Shown: in pieces, positions 50,517 through 57,301 of the stretch
How positions within the stretch are numbered: position 1 is the stretch's first letter
Layout of the letters: every line of letters begins with the position of its first letter
From: Bradyrhizobium sp. CCGB01
Lineage (GTDB): Bacteria > Pseudomonadota > Alphaproteobacteria > Rhizobiales > Xanthobacteraceae
Assembly (NCBI RefSeq): GCF_024199795.1
Contig: NZ_JANADK010000001.1
Coordinates: 7,688,001-7,752,000, forward strand
Direction: 5' to 3'
Length of the DNA: 64,000 bases
Position numbers and translations under genes: made by a program
The notes under the pieces: generated by a model
Told to the model about the DNA's origin: nothing
What the model saw: only the letters and a program-made list of their open reading frames with translations
Database searches by the model: none

Positions 50517-50984
50517 ATGACCGCCGCTCTCCGACGTCTTTCCCGACCTTCCCTCAACCAGCGCCTTCGCGCGGCGCCAGTGATGACGCGGTCGCTGATG
50601 CTCGATGTCATCGATCACACCTGCCGGCGCTTTCCCTCGCTCGGGCAAAGCGAGCGCACCGCGCGCGTGATGCGTTTCGTCGATGCGGAGGCCTGGACCG
50701 ATGCCGCGCTGGCGCTGATGGAGCTCGAGCTGCCGCTGTGGCAGGTTCGCCGCATCGCCTATGACGAAGGCGAGTGGCATTGTGCGCTGTCGCGCGAGCG
50801 CGAGCTGCCGGATTGGCTCGACGCCGCGGTCGAAGCCCGGCATGCCGACCTCGCCCTGGCATTGCTGTCGGCCTTCATCGAGGTCAAGGCACTGGCCGTG
50901 GAGGTTTCACGGCCAAGCGTCCCCACCGTGCGCCCAACCCTGGACGCTCTCTACGAGCCGGTTGCTTGCGAGAATTTCAGCTAA
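50517..50984 (+). CDS. Unrecognised 155-residue protein
   Basis: The ATG at 50517 is preceded by AGGAGG at 50505-50510, which sets the start. The protein is largely helical and soluble, with an Arg-rich N-terminus (LRRLSRPSLNQRLRAAP), DHTCRRFPSLGQSERTARVMRFV, a WHCALSRERELPDWLD segment and LALALLSAFIEVKALAVEV near the end. Two cysteines and three tryptophans are spread along it. I do not recognise the family. It lies behind one of the four conserved elements and just upstream of a small membrane protein. Confidence 0.7.
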   Translation: MTAALRRLSRPSLNQRLRAAPVMTRSLMLDVIDHTCRRFPSLGQSERTARVMRFVDAEAWTDAALALMELELPLWQVRRIAYDEGEWHCALSRERELPDWLDAAVEARHADLALALLSAFIEVKALAVEVSRPSVPTVRPTLDALYEPVACENFS

Positions 50985-51006
50985 GCCAGCCTGACAGGTT
51001 CGCGCC

Positions 51007-51285
51007 TTGCCGCAATCTTCGGACATATCGCGGGGCCCGAGCCCTGCTCGGGTGATCGCGCGCTTTGCCGTCCGCATCGCGCTGCTCGCCGCCTTTGCCG
51101 CCTTCGGCAGCGTCGGCTTCGGGCGGAGCCTCGCCGCCCTGCTCTGGATGTCGATCATTCTGTGCGCCCTCGCCGGCCTCGTCAGGCGCGAGCCGCTGTT
51201 CGGTGCCGTCCTCAATCATTGGGACGAAGGCGTCGCCTTCGGCGCACTGTTCGCACTGGTTCATGTCGTCAACGAACTGGCCTGA
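51007..51285 (+). CDS. Small membrane protein of unknown function
   Basis: A 92-residue frame starting with TTG at 51007 (a GTG at 51051 is an alternative), 22 bases after the preceding gene. It has three hydrophobic stretches: VIARFAVRIALLAAFAAFG, LAALLWMSIILCALAGLV and GVAFGALFALVHVVNEL. No family is recognised. It ends 9 bases before the third copy of the conserved element, and probably shares a transcript with the gene at 50517. Confidence 0.55.
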   Translation: MPQSSDISRGPSPARVIARFAVRIALLAAFAAFGSVGFGRSLAALLWMSIILCALAGLVRREPLFGAVLNHWDEGVAFGALFALVHVVNELA

Positions 51286-51294
51286 ACATCAGGC

Positions 51295-51344
51295 TTTATG
51301 ACGTTCCTATGCGATCACCGCACGGCCTCACTCGAAATCATATT
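51295..51344 (+). promoter_or_regulatory. 50-bp four-copy element, copy 3
   Basis: TTTATGACGTTCCTATGC (51295-51312), 15 bases, TCACTCG (51328-51334), 4 bases, CATATT (51339-51344). It has the same geometry as the other copies, with a weaker third half-site. The next start is 75 bases downstream (51420). Confidence 0.7.
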
Positions 51345-51419
51345 CGCTTGAAAAGATATTGATCGGGTGGCCGCGGGACATGCGCCCCGCGACCTTCGTC
51401 AATCGGAAGGAATAGATCC

Positions 51420-51677
51420 GTGAAACTCGTCGAACCTCCCTCGTCGTGCAGCTCGCCCTCGACCATAGTCTTCATCGGCAAGAACCGGCGGGGACAATGG
51501 GTCGCCCAGGAACAGAACGGCCTCTATGGCGGCCTGTTCGTCAACCGCGCGCAGGCGATCAAATACGCGCTGTTCGAAAACGGCCAGCATCCCGAAACCA
51601 TCGTCGAGCTGCCGCGCGAGATCGAGCTCGACATGGGCAGAAGGCCCGATGCCGCCGCGCCCAAGCGCGCCGCCTGA
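51420..51677 (+). CDS. Small protein with FIGKN-GQWVA-GGLF domain, paralogue of 53356-53742
   Basis: An 85-residue protein with a GTG start behind GGAAGGAA. The core TIVFIGKNRRGQWVAQEQNG-LYGGLFVNRAQAIKYALFENG lines up with AFFIGRNGAGLWVAREANG-RVGGLFLFKSSAVDFANRQSG of the gene at 53356. The predicted pattern is three short strands then a helix, followed by an acidic ELPREIELDMG strand that is also shared (FPAETFELDIE). Soluble, no signal peptide. Function unknown. It precedes the DapA-like gene by 18 bases. Confidence 0.7.
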   Translation: MKLVEPPSSCSSPSTIVFIGKNRRGQWVAQEQNGLYGGLFVNRAQAIKYALFENGQHPETIVELPREIELDMGRRPDAAAPKRAA

Positions 51678-51695
51678 ACCCCTCAGGCAAAAGCC

Positions 51696-52613
51696 ATGTT
51701 CATCCCGCCCTCCGCCTGGTTCACCGGGTTCATTCCGGACCTGCCGACACCGTTCGATTCGTCCGACGCGATCGACCTGAAGGCGTTCGCCGCGCTCTGC
51801 GAGCGCCAGATCGCCGCCGGCGTCCCCGCGCTCGTGGTCTGCGAGACGGCAGGCGAAGCGCCAACGCTCTCGCCGGCCGAGCAGGAGCTGGTCATTCGCG
51901 CCGCGGTCGATGTCGCCCGCGGCCGTGTTCGGATCATCGCCGGCGTGGTGTCGAATTCAACGAGCCACGCCGTCGAGCTCGCGCGGCGCGCGGAAGCCGC
52001 CGGAGCCGATGCAATCATGTCGGTGGTCCCCGCCTACAACAAGCCGATGCAGGAGGGGATGCTCGCGCACTTCCGCAGCCTTGCCGGCTCGGTCGGCCTG
52101 CCCGTGATCCTGCACGATACTCCCTCCCGCACACTGCGACCGCTCGCCGACGAGACGCTTCTGCGCCTCGTCGAATCCCGCCAGTTCGTGGGTCTGCGCG
52201 ACGGAAGCCATGACATCACCCGCCCGATGCGGCTGTCCCGCCACCTGCCTGCCGGCTTTCGCTGTCTCTCCGGCGACGACAGCACCGCCTTCGGCTTCAT
52301 CGCGGACGGCGGCGATGGCGCGATCTCGGAGATATCCAACATCGCGCCGGATCTCTGCCGGACGATCTTCTCACATGTCAGGCAGGGCCGGCTGCAATCC
52401 GCCCGCTACCTCGACAAGCGGCTGATGCCGCTCATCGCGTGCCTCGCCAAGGAGAGCCCGGCGGCGCTCAAATTCGCCCTGAGCATGCTTGGCTTGATGC
52501 AGCCGGACACGCGGCTGCCGATCGTGCCGCTGGACGCTCCCGCTCGCGCGGAGGTCGTCCGGGCGTTCGCTGCGCTCTCCGATGAAGAGCTGATCGACAG
52601 CGTCGGTGCCTGA
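51696..52613 (+). CDS. DapA-family protein lacking the Schiff-base lysine
   Basis: A 305-residue member of the dihydrodipicolinate synthase/N-acetylneuraminate lyase fold. The fold marks are present: PTPFDSSDAIDL, VVCETAGEAPTLSPAEQ, VVPAYNKPMQEGM, LPVILHDTPSRTL, CLSGDDSTAFGFIADGGDGAISEISN. The catalytic lysine normally in VGIKEATGD is Arg168 (FVGLRDGSHD). The proton-relay Tyr is His140, and the second Thr of the TTGE motif is Ala52. A class I aldolase reaction is therefore not expected; binding, another chemistry or a structural role is possible. It lies in the same unit as the small gene at 51420. Confidence 0.85.
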   Translation: MFIPPSAWFTGFIPDLPTPFDSSDAIDLKAFAALCERQIAAGVPALVVCETAGEAPTLSPAEQELVIRAAVDVARGRVRIIAGVVSNSTSHAVELARRAEAAGADAIMSVVPAYNKPMQEGMLAHFRSLAGSVGLPVILHDTPSRTLRPLADETLLRLVESRQFVGLRDGSHDITRPMRLSRHLPAGFRCLSGDDSTAFGFIADGGDGAISEISNIAPDLCRTIFSHVRQGRLQSARYLDKRLMPLIACLAKESPAALKFALSMLGLMQPDTRLPIVPLDAPARAEVVRAFAALSDEELIDSVGA

Positions 52614-52638
52614 CGTTTCGGGTTCGATCGGATCTCGC

Positions 52639-53037
52639 ATGAGCTCACCGCCGTCAGCCGATGGACATCACAGGCTGCTCTGTGCCTGGCAATTGGCGCT
52701 GCTGCGCTTTGCCGTCACGCTGGACGATTGCGACCGGGTGAATGTCGTCGCACTTGCCGGAGAACTCGATCGCCTCGACCGGCGCAACGCGGATGACTCA
52801 CTCCACTTCTTCCGCCGATCCAGCTCCCGGCTCTGCGCAGCTATCCGTGGCGAGGGAGAGAACGCGACAGCGGTCCTGGACCGCTTCTGTGGTGAGATCA
52901 ACGAGCCGCGGCTGCGGCTGGCTTTTGCATCGGCCGTCGGAATCTTGCGTTCGGATCCTGCCCCGCCCGAAGTTCGTCCGAAGCGCAACCGCGACCTGTT
53001 CAGAGGGCTTCCGACGCGACGGACGGCATCTTTATGA
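52639..53037 (+). CDS. Unrecognised 132-residue protein
   Basis: From ATG 52639 (an in-frame GTG at 52606 is possible) the product is 132 residues, helical and basic, with HRLLCAWQLALLRFAVTLDDCDRV, LAGELDRLDRRNADDSLHFFRRSSSRLC and a proline/arginine-rich tail. It lies 25 bases after the DapA-like gene. Its stop codon is inside the fourth copy of the conserved element. No family or membrane segment is recognised; it could be mis-called, but the frame is open and well placed. Confidence 0.5.
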   Translation: MSSPPSADGHHRLLCAWQLALLRFAVTLDDCDRVNVVALAGELDRLDRRNADDSLHFFRRSSSRLCAAIRGEGENATAVLDRFCGEINEPRLRLAFASAVGILRSDPAPPEVRPKRNRDLFRGLPTRRTASL

Positions 53038-53080
53038 GATTCCTATGCGGCGAGCCCGGCGCGCATCTCGCAATCCTACG
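53031..53080 (+). promoter_or_regulatory. 50-bp four-copy element, copy 4
   Basis: TTTATGAGATTCCTATGC (53031-53048), 15 bases, CATCTCG (53064-53070), 4 bases, CCTACG (53075-53080), then TGGCCATC as in copy 2. Its first 16 bases are identical to the kdp copy. The next start is 71 bases downstream (53152). Confidence 0.7.
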
Positions 53081-53151
53081 CGCTCATGGCCATCATTCGG
53101 GGCAGATTGCGGCGGCCTCGGCCACCGCCATGCTGACGAAGGAATATCGAG

Positions 53152-53337
53152 ATGTCGATGCTGACTCACGGCCTTGAACACTCCGTTGACCTGGCCCCTG
53201 CGCGGATCTCGCCGGAGCGCAAGGCCCGGCTCAAGCGTGTCGCGCTCGGCGCACTGACCGTGCTCACGATGGGCAGCGTGCTCACAGCGCTGATCGCGCT
53301 GAGGACCACGATCTATGTCTGGCACCTTCTCCCCTAA
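53152..53337 (+). CDS. Small membrane protein, 61 residues
   Basis: The N-terminal half is polar (THGLEHSVDLAPARISPERKARLKR) and the C-terminal half is one membrane helix (ALGALTVLTMGSVLTALIAL) with a short YVWHLLP tail. AAGGA lies about 10 bases before the ATG. It is the first gene after conserved element copy 4 and is followed by the 53356 gene after 18 bases. Function unknown. Confidence 0.6.
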   Translation: MSMLTHGLEHSVDLAPARISPERKARLKRVALGALTVLTMGSVLTALIALRTTIYVWHLLP

Positions 53338-53355
53338 CGGGCATGGGAGACCATC

Positions 53356-53742
53356 ATGACCTTGCAGATGTGTGAAGAGGCCGCCATGGCCGCGATCGCC
53401 CTTCAAGCCACCCGTCGCCGGCCTGACGCGCAACAGGCGACGGCACTCAAGCCGCTCGACCCCGATGTCGTCAGCGCCGCCATCCCCGCCTTCTTCATCG
53501 GACGCAACGGCGCGGGCCTCTGGGTCGCTCGCGAAGCGAATGGGCGCGTCGGCGGTCTGTTCCTGTTCAAGAGCTCGGCGGTCGACTTCGCCAACCGGCA
53601 GAGCGGGCTGACGCGGTGCGCACTCGTATTCCCCGCCGAGACCTTTGAGCTCGACATCGAGAACCGCGGCAATCCCCTGATCGTGTTGGCAGATGGAGCC
53701 AGGCGGCTTTTTGCGCGCATCGCCGCAAGGCTACGGCCATGA
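53356..53742 (+). CDS. Small protein with FIGRN-GLWVA-GGLF domain, paralogue of 51420-51677
   Basis: A 128-residue soluble protein. After a variable N-terminus of about 45 residues comes the domain AFFIGRNGAGLWVAREANG-RVGGLFLF, shared with the gene at 51420, then VDFANRQSG and FPAETFELDIENRG. The tail is Arg-rich. The stop overlaps the next ATG (ATGA). Both paralogues lie downstream of a conserved 50-bp element. Function unknown. Confidence 0.7.
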   Translation: MTLQMCEEAAMAAIALQATRRRPDAQQATALKPLDPDVVSAAIPAFFIGRNGAGLWVAREANGRVGGLFLFKSSAVDFANRQSGLTRCALVFPAETFELDIENRGNPLIVLADGARRLFARIAARLRP

Positions 53743-53831
53743 TCGAGCTCAAGATCGGCATCCTGGTTGCATTGATGTGCGCGCTGCTGCTCGGCATGCG
53801 CATCACCGCGGCCACGGCCTCGGACAGGTAG
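53739..53831 (+). CDS. 30-residue membrane peptide
   Basis: The ATG overlaps the previous stop. The sequence MIELKIGILVALMCALLLGM followed by RITAATASDR is one membrane helix with a short polar end. It is packed between the 53356 gene and another tiny ORF, which supports real translation. Too short for family assignment. Confidence 0.5.
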   Translation: MIELKIGILVALMCALLLGMRITAATASDR

Positions 53832-53832
53832 C

Positions 53833-53961
53833 ATGCAGCTCCTCAAGGGAAATCTGGAGCAGGCGGTCACCACGACGATCCTGACCATGACGCTGAGCCT
53901 GATCTGGGGAGCAGTCCTGACGCTCGTGATCACGCTGCTTGCGCGCGGTCTGGGAGTTTAG
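53833..53961 (+). CDS. 42-residue membrane peptide
   Basis: It starts one base after the preceding stop. A polar LLKGNLEQAVTTT leads into one helix (ILTMTLSLIWGAVLTLVITLLA). It closes the small-gene cluster; a 160-base gap with no recognisable gene precedes upp. Function unknown. Confidence 0.5.
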   Translation: MQLLKGNLEQAVTTTILTMTLSLIWGAVLTLVITLLARGLGV

Positions 53962-54121
53962 AACCCGGCACATCGATCGACGATGGTGCCTACGCGGCGA
54001 GCAACCGGACGCACAGCGCGGTCGCGGTGCCCGCCGGAGGCCGCGTATCCCCGCGGAAAAGACCTGAGCGAAAGGCCGGGCCGATCTGGCGCAATTTCAC
54101 GGAACCGTGTAGAGCGGTTTC

Positions 54122-54757
54122 ATGAGCACAAGCAGCGTCAACGTCGTCGCCCACCCCCTGGTCCAGCACAAGCTCTCCCTGATGCGAGAGAAGGACCGCT
54201 CGACCAAGAGCTTTCGCGAGATCCTGAACGAGATCGGGATGCTGCTCGGCTACGAGGTGACGCGCGACCTGCCGCTGGAGCTGGTGGACATCGAGACGCC
54301 GATCTCGCCGATGCTGGCGCCGAAGATCGCCGGCAAGAAGCTCACGTTGGCGCCGATCCTGCGCGCCGGCGTCGGCTTCCTCGACGGCATGCTGGCGCTG
54401 ATGCCCTCGGCGCGCATCGCCCATATCGGGCTCTACCGCGATCCCGAAACCTTGCAGGCCGTGGAATATTACTTCAAGGCGCCGCAGGACCTGTCCGACC
54501 GCACCGTGATCCTGATGGACCCGATGCTGGCGACCGGTAACTCCGCCTGCGCCGGCGCCTCCCTGCTCAAGGCGCGCGGCGCCCGCGACATCCGTTTCGT
54601 CTGCCTGCTGGCCGCGCCCGAGGGCATCGCGCAGTTCCAGAGCGAGCATCCCGACGTGCCGGTCTGGACCGCCGCGATCGACGAGCGGCTCAATGACCAC
54701 GGCTACATCGTACCGGGCCTTGGCGACGCCGGCGACCGGATGTTCGGCACCAAGTAG
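54122..54757 (+). CDS. upp: Uracil phosphoribosyltransferase
   Basis: A 211-residue UPRTase of normal length that converts uracil plus PRPP to UMP in pyrimidine salvage. The N-terminal [25 protein letters not shown], the [13 protein letters not shown] loop, the PRPP-binding DPMLATGNS (133-141) and the uracil-site [17 protein letters not shown] are all present. It is followed 33 bases later by the acyl-CoA synthetase, but the two need not be functionally linked. Confidence 0.96.
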   Translation: MSTSSVNVVAHPLVQHKLSLMREKDRSTKSFREILNEIGMLLGYEVTRDLPLELVDIETPISPMLAPKIAGKKLTLAPILRAGVGFLDGMLALMPSARIAHIGLYRDPETLQAVEYYFKAPQDLSDRTVILMDPMLATGNSACAGASLLKARGARDIRFVCLLAAPEGIAQFQSEHPDVPVWTAAIDERLNDHGYIVPGLGDAGDRMFGTK

Positions 54758-54790
54758 ACAGGTTTGCGCGATCGGGTTAGTCCGGTTGCC

Positions 54791-56365
54791 ATGAGCGCCA
54801 ACCCATTTTCGCTTCAATCGCTGATCGGCACCGAACCCACGTCCGATCCCGCCTTCGTGTTCGACGGCACGCCAGCCTCACGCGCCGAGTTTTCACGGAA
54901 GGTCGAGCAGACCGCCGCCTGGCTCGCGGCTCAGGGCATCGGCAAGGGCGACGTGGTCGCGGTCTGGCTGGTCAACCGGATCGAATGGATCGCGCTGCTG
55001 TTCGCTGCCGCCCGCTGTGGCGCGATCGTCGCCGCGGTCAATACGCGCTACCGCAGCGCCGAGGTCGCGCATCTGCTCAAGGTCTCTGGCGCCAGGCTGA
55101 TGGTGGTCGAGGCCGCCTTCCGCTCGATCGATTTTGCCGCCATCCTCGCCGACGTGGCCAGGGACGAGGTTCCGGCGCTGCGGGAGCTCGCAGTGGTTGG
55201 CGCGGATACGATCCCCGCACACTGGCCCTGCGTGCGCTTCGACGCCTTCGACAAGGCATATCCACCAGCCCCGCCACCCCAGGACGATGTCGACCTGCCC
55301 GTGCTGCTCTACACCACGTCCGGCACGACCAAGGGACCGAAACTCGTCGCGCATTCGCAGCGGACGCTGGCCACGCACGCCACCTCCGTCGCCAAGGCGC
55401 TGAACCTCTCGCCGCAGCGTCATTCGCTGCTGGCCATGCTGCCATTCTGCGGCACCTTCGGCATGACGAGCCTGCTCGGCTTCATCGCCGCGGGTGCGAC
55501 CGTCCATGCGCTCGACGCCTTCGAGGCGGCACCGGCGCTCAAAATCCTCAACGAGCACGAGATCACCCACTCGTTCGGCTCCGATGAGATGTTCCGCCGC
55601 ATCCTCGCGCTCACCGATGTGCCGCGGCCGTTCCCGCATCTCGAGATCTGCGGCTTCGCCGCGTTCCAGCCCGGCTGGCGCGAGCTCGCCGTAGAGGCCG
55701 AGGCGCGCGGCATGAAGCTGTTCGGCCTCTACGGGTCGAGCGAGGTGCAGGCCCTGTTCTCGATCGCCCGCGTCAGTGACGCCTTCGCCGACCGCATCGA
55801 GGGCGGCGGCTGGCCGATGTCCCCCGACACGAAGGTGCGCGTGCGCGACACCGAAACCGGCGAGCTCGCGGCCCAAGGCGTCGCCGGCGAGATCGAGATC
55901 AGCGCGCCCTCGTGCTTCCTCGGCTATTTCAACAACCCGGACGCAACGCGCGATGCGATCACAGCCGACGGCTTCTTCCGCACCGGTGACATCGGCCATC
56001 TCCGCGGCGACGGCGCCTTCGTCTACGAGACCCGCGCGGGCGACGCCATGCGGCTCGGCGGCTTCCTGGTCGCGCCCGGCGAGATCGAGGACGAGCTCAA
56101 ATCCTGCACGGGAGTGGCCGACGCCCAGGTCGTCGCGGTCGATCTGAAGGGGACCGCACGCTGCGTCGCCTTCGTGATCCCGCACCAGGAACCACCGCAG
56201 CAGGAGGCGCTGACTGCGCGCCTTCGCGAGCGGCTCGCCGGCTACAAGGTCCCGGCACGGATCTACGTCGTGGATGCCTTCCCGGTCACCGACAGCGCCA
56301 ATGGCGTGAAGATCCAGCGCGCCCGGCTACGCGACATGGCGATGGAACGGATCGCTTCCGAATAG
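54791..56365 (+). CDS. AMP-dependent acyl-CoA synthetase/ligase
   Basis: A 524-residue ANL-superfamily enzyme starting at ATG 54791. The P-loop YTTSGTTKGPKL (about 173), the aromatic motif LYGSSEVQALFS, the RTGDIGHLRGDG hinge and the catalytic Lys in NGVKIQRARLRD are intact. It activates a carboxylic acid as acyl-AMP and transfers it to CoA; the chain length is not predictable from the sequence. Its TAG stop lies inside a palindrome shared with the stop of flgL. Confidence 0.88.
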   Translation: MSANPFSLQSLIGTEPTSDPAFVFDGTPASRAEFSRKVEQTAAWLAAQGIGKGDVVAVWLVNRIEWIALLFAAARCGAIVAAVNTRYRSAEVAHLLKVSGARLMVVEAAFRSIDFAAILADVARDEVPALRELAVVGADTIPAHWPCVRFDAFDKAYPPAPPPQDDVDLPVLLYTTSGTTKGPKLVAHSQRTLATHATSVAKALNLSPQRHSLLAMLPFCGTFGMTSLLGFIAAGATVHALDAFEAAPALKILNEHEITHSFGSDEMFRRILALTDVPRPFPHLEICGFAAFQPGWRELAVEAEARGMKLFGLYGSSEVQALFSIARVSDAFADRIEGGGWPMSPDTKVRVRDTETGELAAQGVAGEIEISAPSCFLGYFNNPDATRDAITADGFFRTGDIGHLRGDGAFVYETRAGDAMRLGGFLVAPGEIEDELKSCTGVADAQVVAVDLKGTARCVAFVIPHQEPPQQEALTARLRERLAGYKVPARIYVVDAFPVTDSANGVKIQRARLRDMAMERIASE

Positions 56366-56376
56366 GCCGGCCTATT
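56361..56376. terminator. 16-bp perfect palindrome containing both convergent stop codons
   Basis: AATAGGCCGGCCTATT is fully symmetric. The TAG of the acyl-CoA synthetase (56363-56365) and the TAG of flgL on the other strand (56374-56372) are mirror images within it. It may act as a weak bidirectional hairpin; there is no long T-tract. Confidence 0.5.
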
Positions 56377-57283
56377 TCAGGTAGCTCGCCAGATTGATGC
56401 TCAGGATCTTGGCGAGCGCCGAATAGGACGCCGTGAGCTGCGCCTGATAGGTCGACAGCTGCGCCGTGATGGCGGCGACGTCGACGCCGGTAAGGTCGTT
56501 TGACAGCGTCTCGGCATAGCTCTTGTAGTCGGTCTGGCGCGAGCTCGCCGTCTCGATCGAAGACGCGTTGTTCGACAGCTTGGCCTGCACCGCCGCGGTG
56601 TCGTCGAGCGCCGTGCCGGCAAGATCGAGCGCGCTGGTGATATCCGAGGACGACAGCGAGGTGCTGTTGGCCACGAATTTGAGCACCCGCATCACCTCCT
56701 CGAACGCCGAATTGTCGGCGGTGATGCCGTAAGACACCGTCTCGTCGGCGGCGACCCGCACCGAGGCGATCTCGTCGTCGCCGTTGTAGTAGCTGGTGTC
56801 GGTCGTGGTCAGGGAGCCGGTACCGGACGCGAAGCTCGTGAGATCGACCGGCGCGGTGTCGGTCTTGCCGCCGGCGAACACATACTGGCCGTCATATTGC
56901 GTGTTCATCAGCGAACCCATCTCCTCCAGCATCTGCTGGGCGGTGGTGATCACCGAATTCGTCTCGGTCGAGCTGCCGGTCGAGGCCGCGCTGAGCTGGG
57001 AGCGGAGCTGCGTGAGGATGTCGGTCATCGATCCGATCGCCGAATACATCACCTGGACCTTGCTGTCGGCGAGCGTCGCGGCATCGATATAGGATTGCGC
57101 GCGAGTCACCGAGACCTGGAGATTGACGACATGCTGCGCATCCGACCCATAACCGCCGAAATCGCTCGAGATCACGCCCGACGATTCCTGGATCTGCTTG
57201 TTGGCCATGACCGTCTCCACGCGCATCGCGTCGGCGATCATCTTGTTCGACTGCGCGAAGGTGGCGACCCGCATCGCGACCAT
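56372..57283 (-). CDS. flgL: Flagellar hook-filament junction protein FlgL (HAP3)
   Basis: A 303-residue flagellin-like protein forming the second junction zone between hook and filament. The N-terminal coiled coil (about 1-110) has NKQIQESSGVISSDFGGYGSDAQHVVNLQVSVTRAQSYIDA. The C-terminal coiled coil ends TAQLSTYQAQLTASYSALAKILSINLASYL. The middle is Ser/Thr-rich. GGGAGCGGG precedes the ATG. It is the last gene of the flgD-to-flgL unit, 18 bases after flgK. Confidence 0.9.
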   Translation of the reverse strand: MVAMRVATFAQSNKMIADAMRVETVMANKQIQESSGVISSDFGGYGSDAQHVVNLQVSVTRAQSYIDAATLADSKVQVMYSAIGSMTDILTQLRSQLSAASTGSSTETNSVITTAQQMLEEMGSLMNTQYDGQYVFAGGKTDTAPVDLTSFASGTGSLTTTDTSYYNGDDEIASVRVAADETVSYGITADNSAFEEVMRVLKFVANSTSLSSSDITSALDLAGTALDDTAAVQAKLSNNASSIETASSRQTDYKSYAETLSNDLTGVDVAAITAQLSTYQAQLTASYSALAKILSINLASYLK

Positions 57284-57301
57284 GAGCCCGCTCCCGGCTG
57301 T

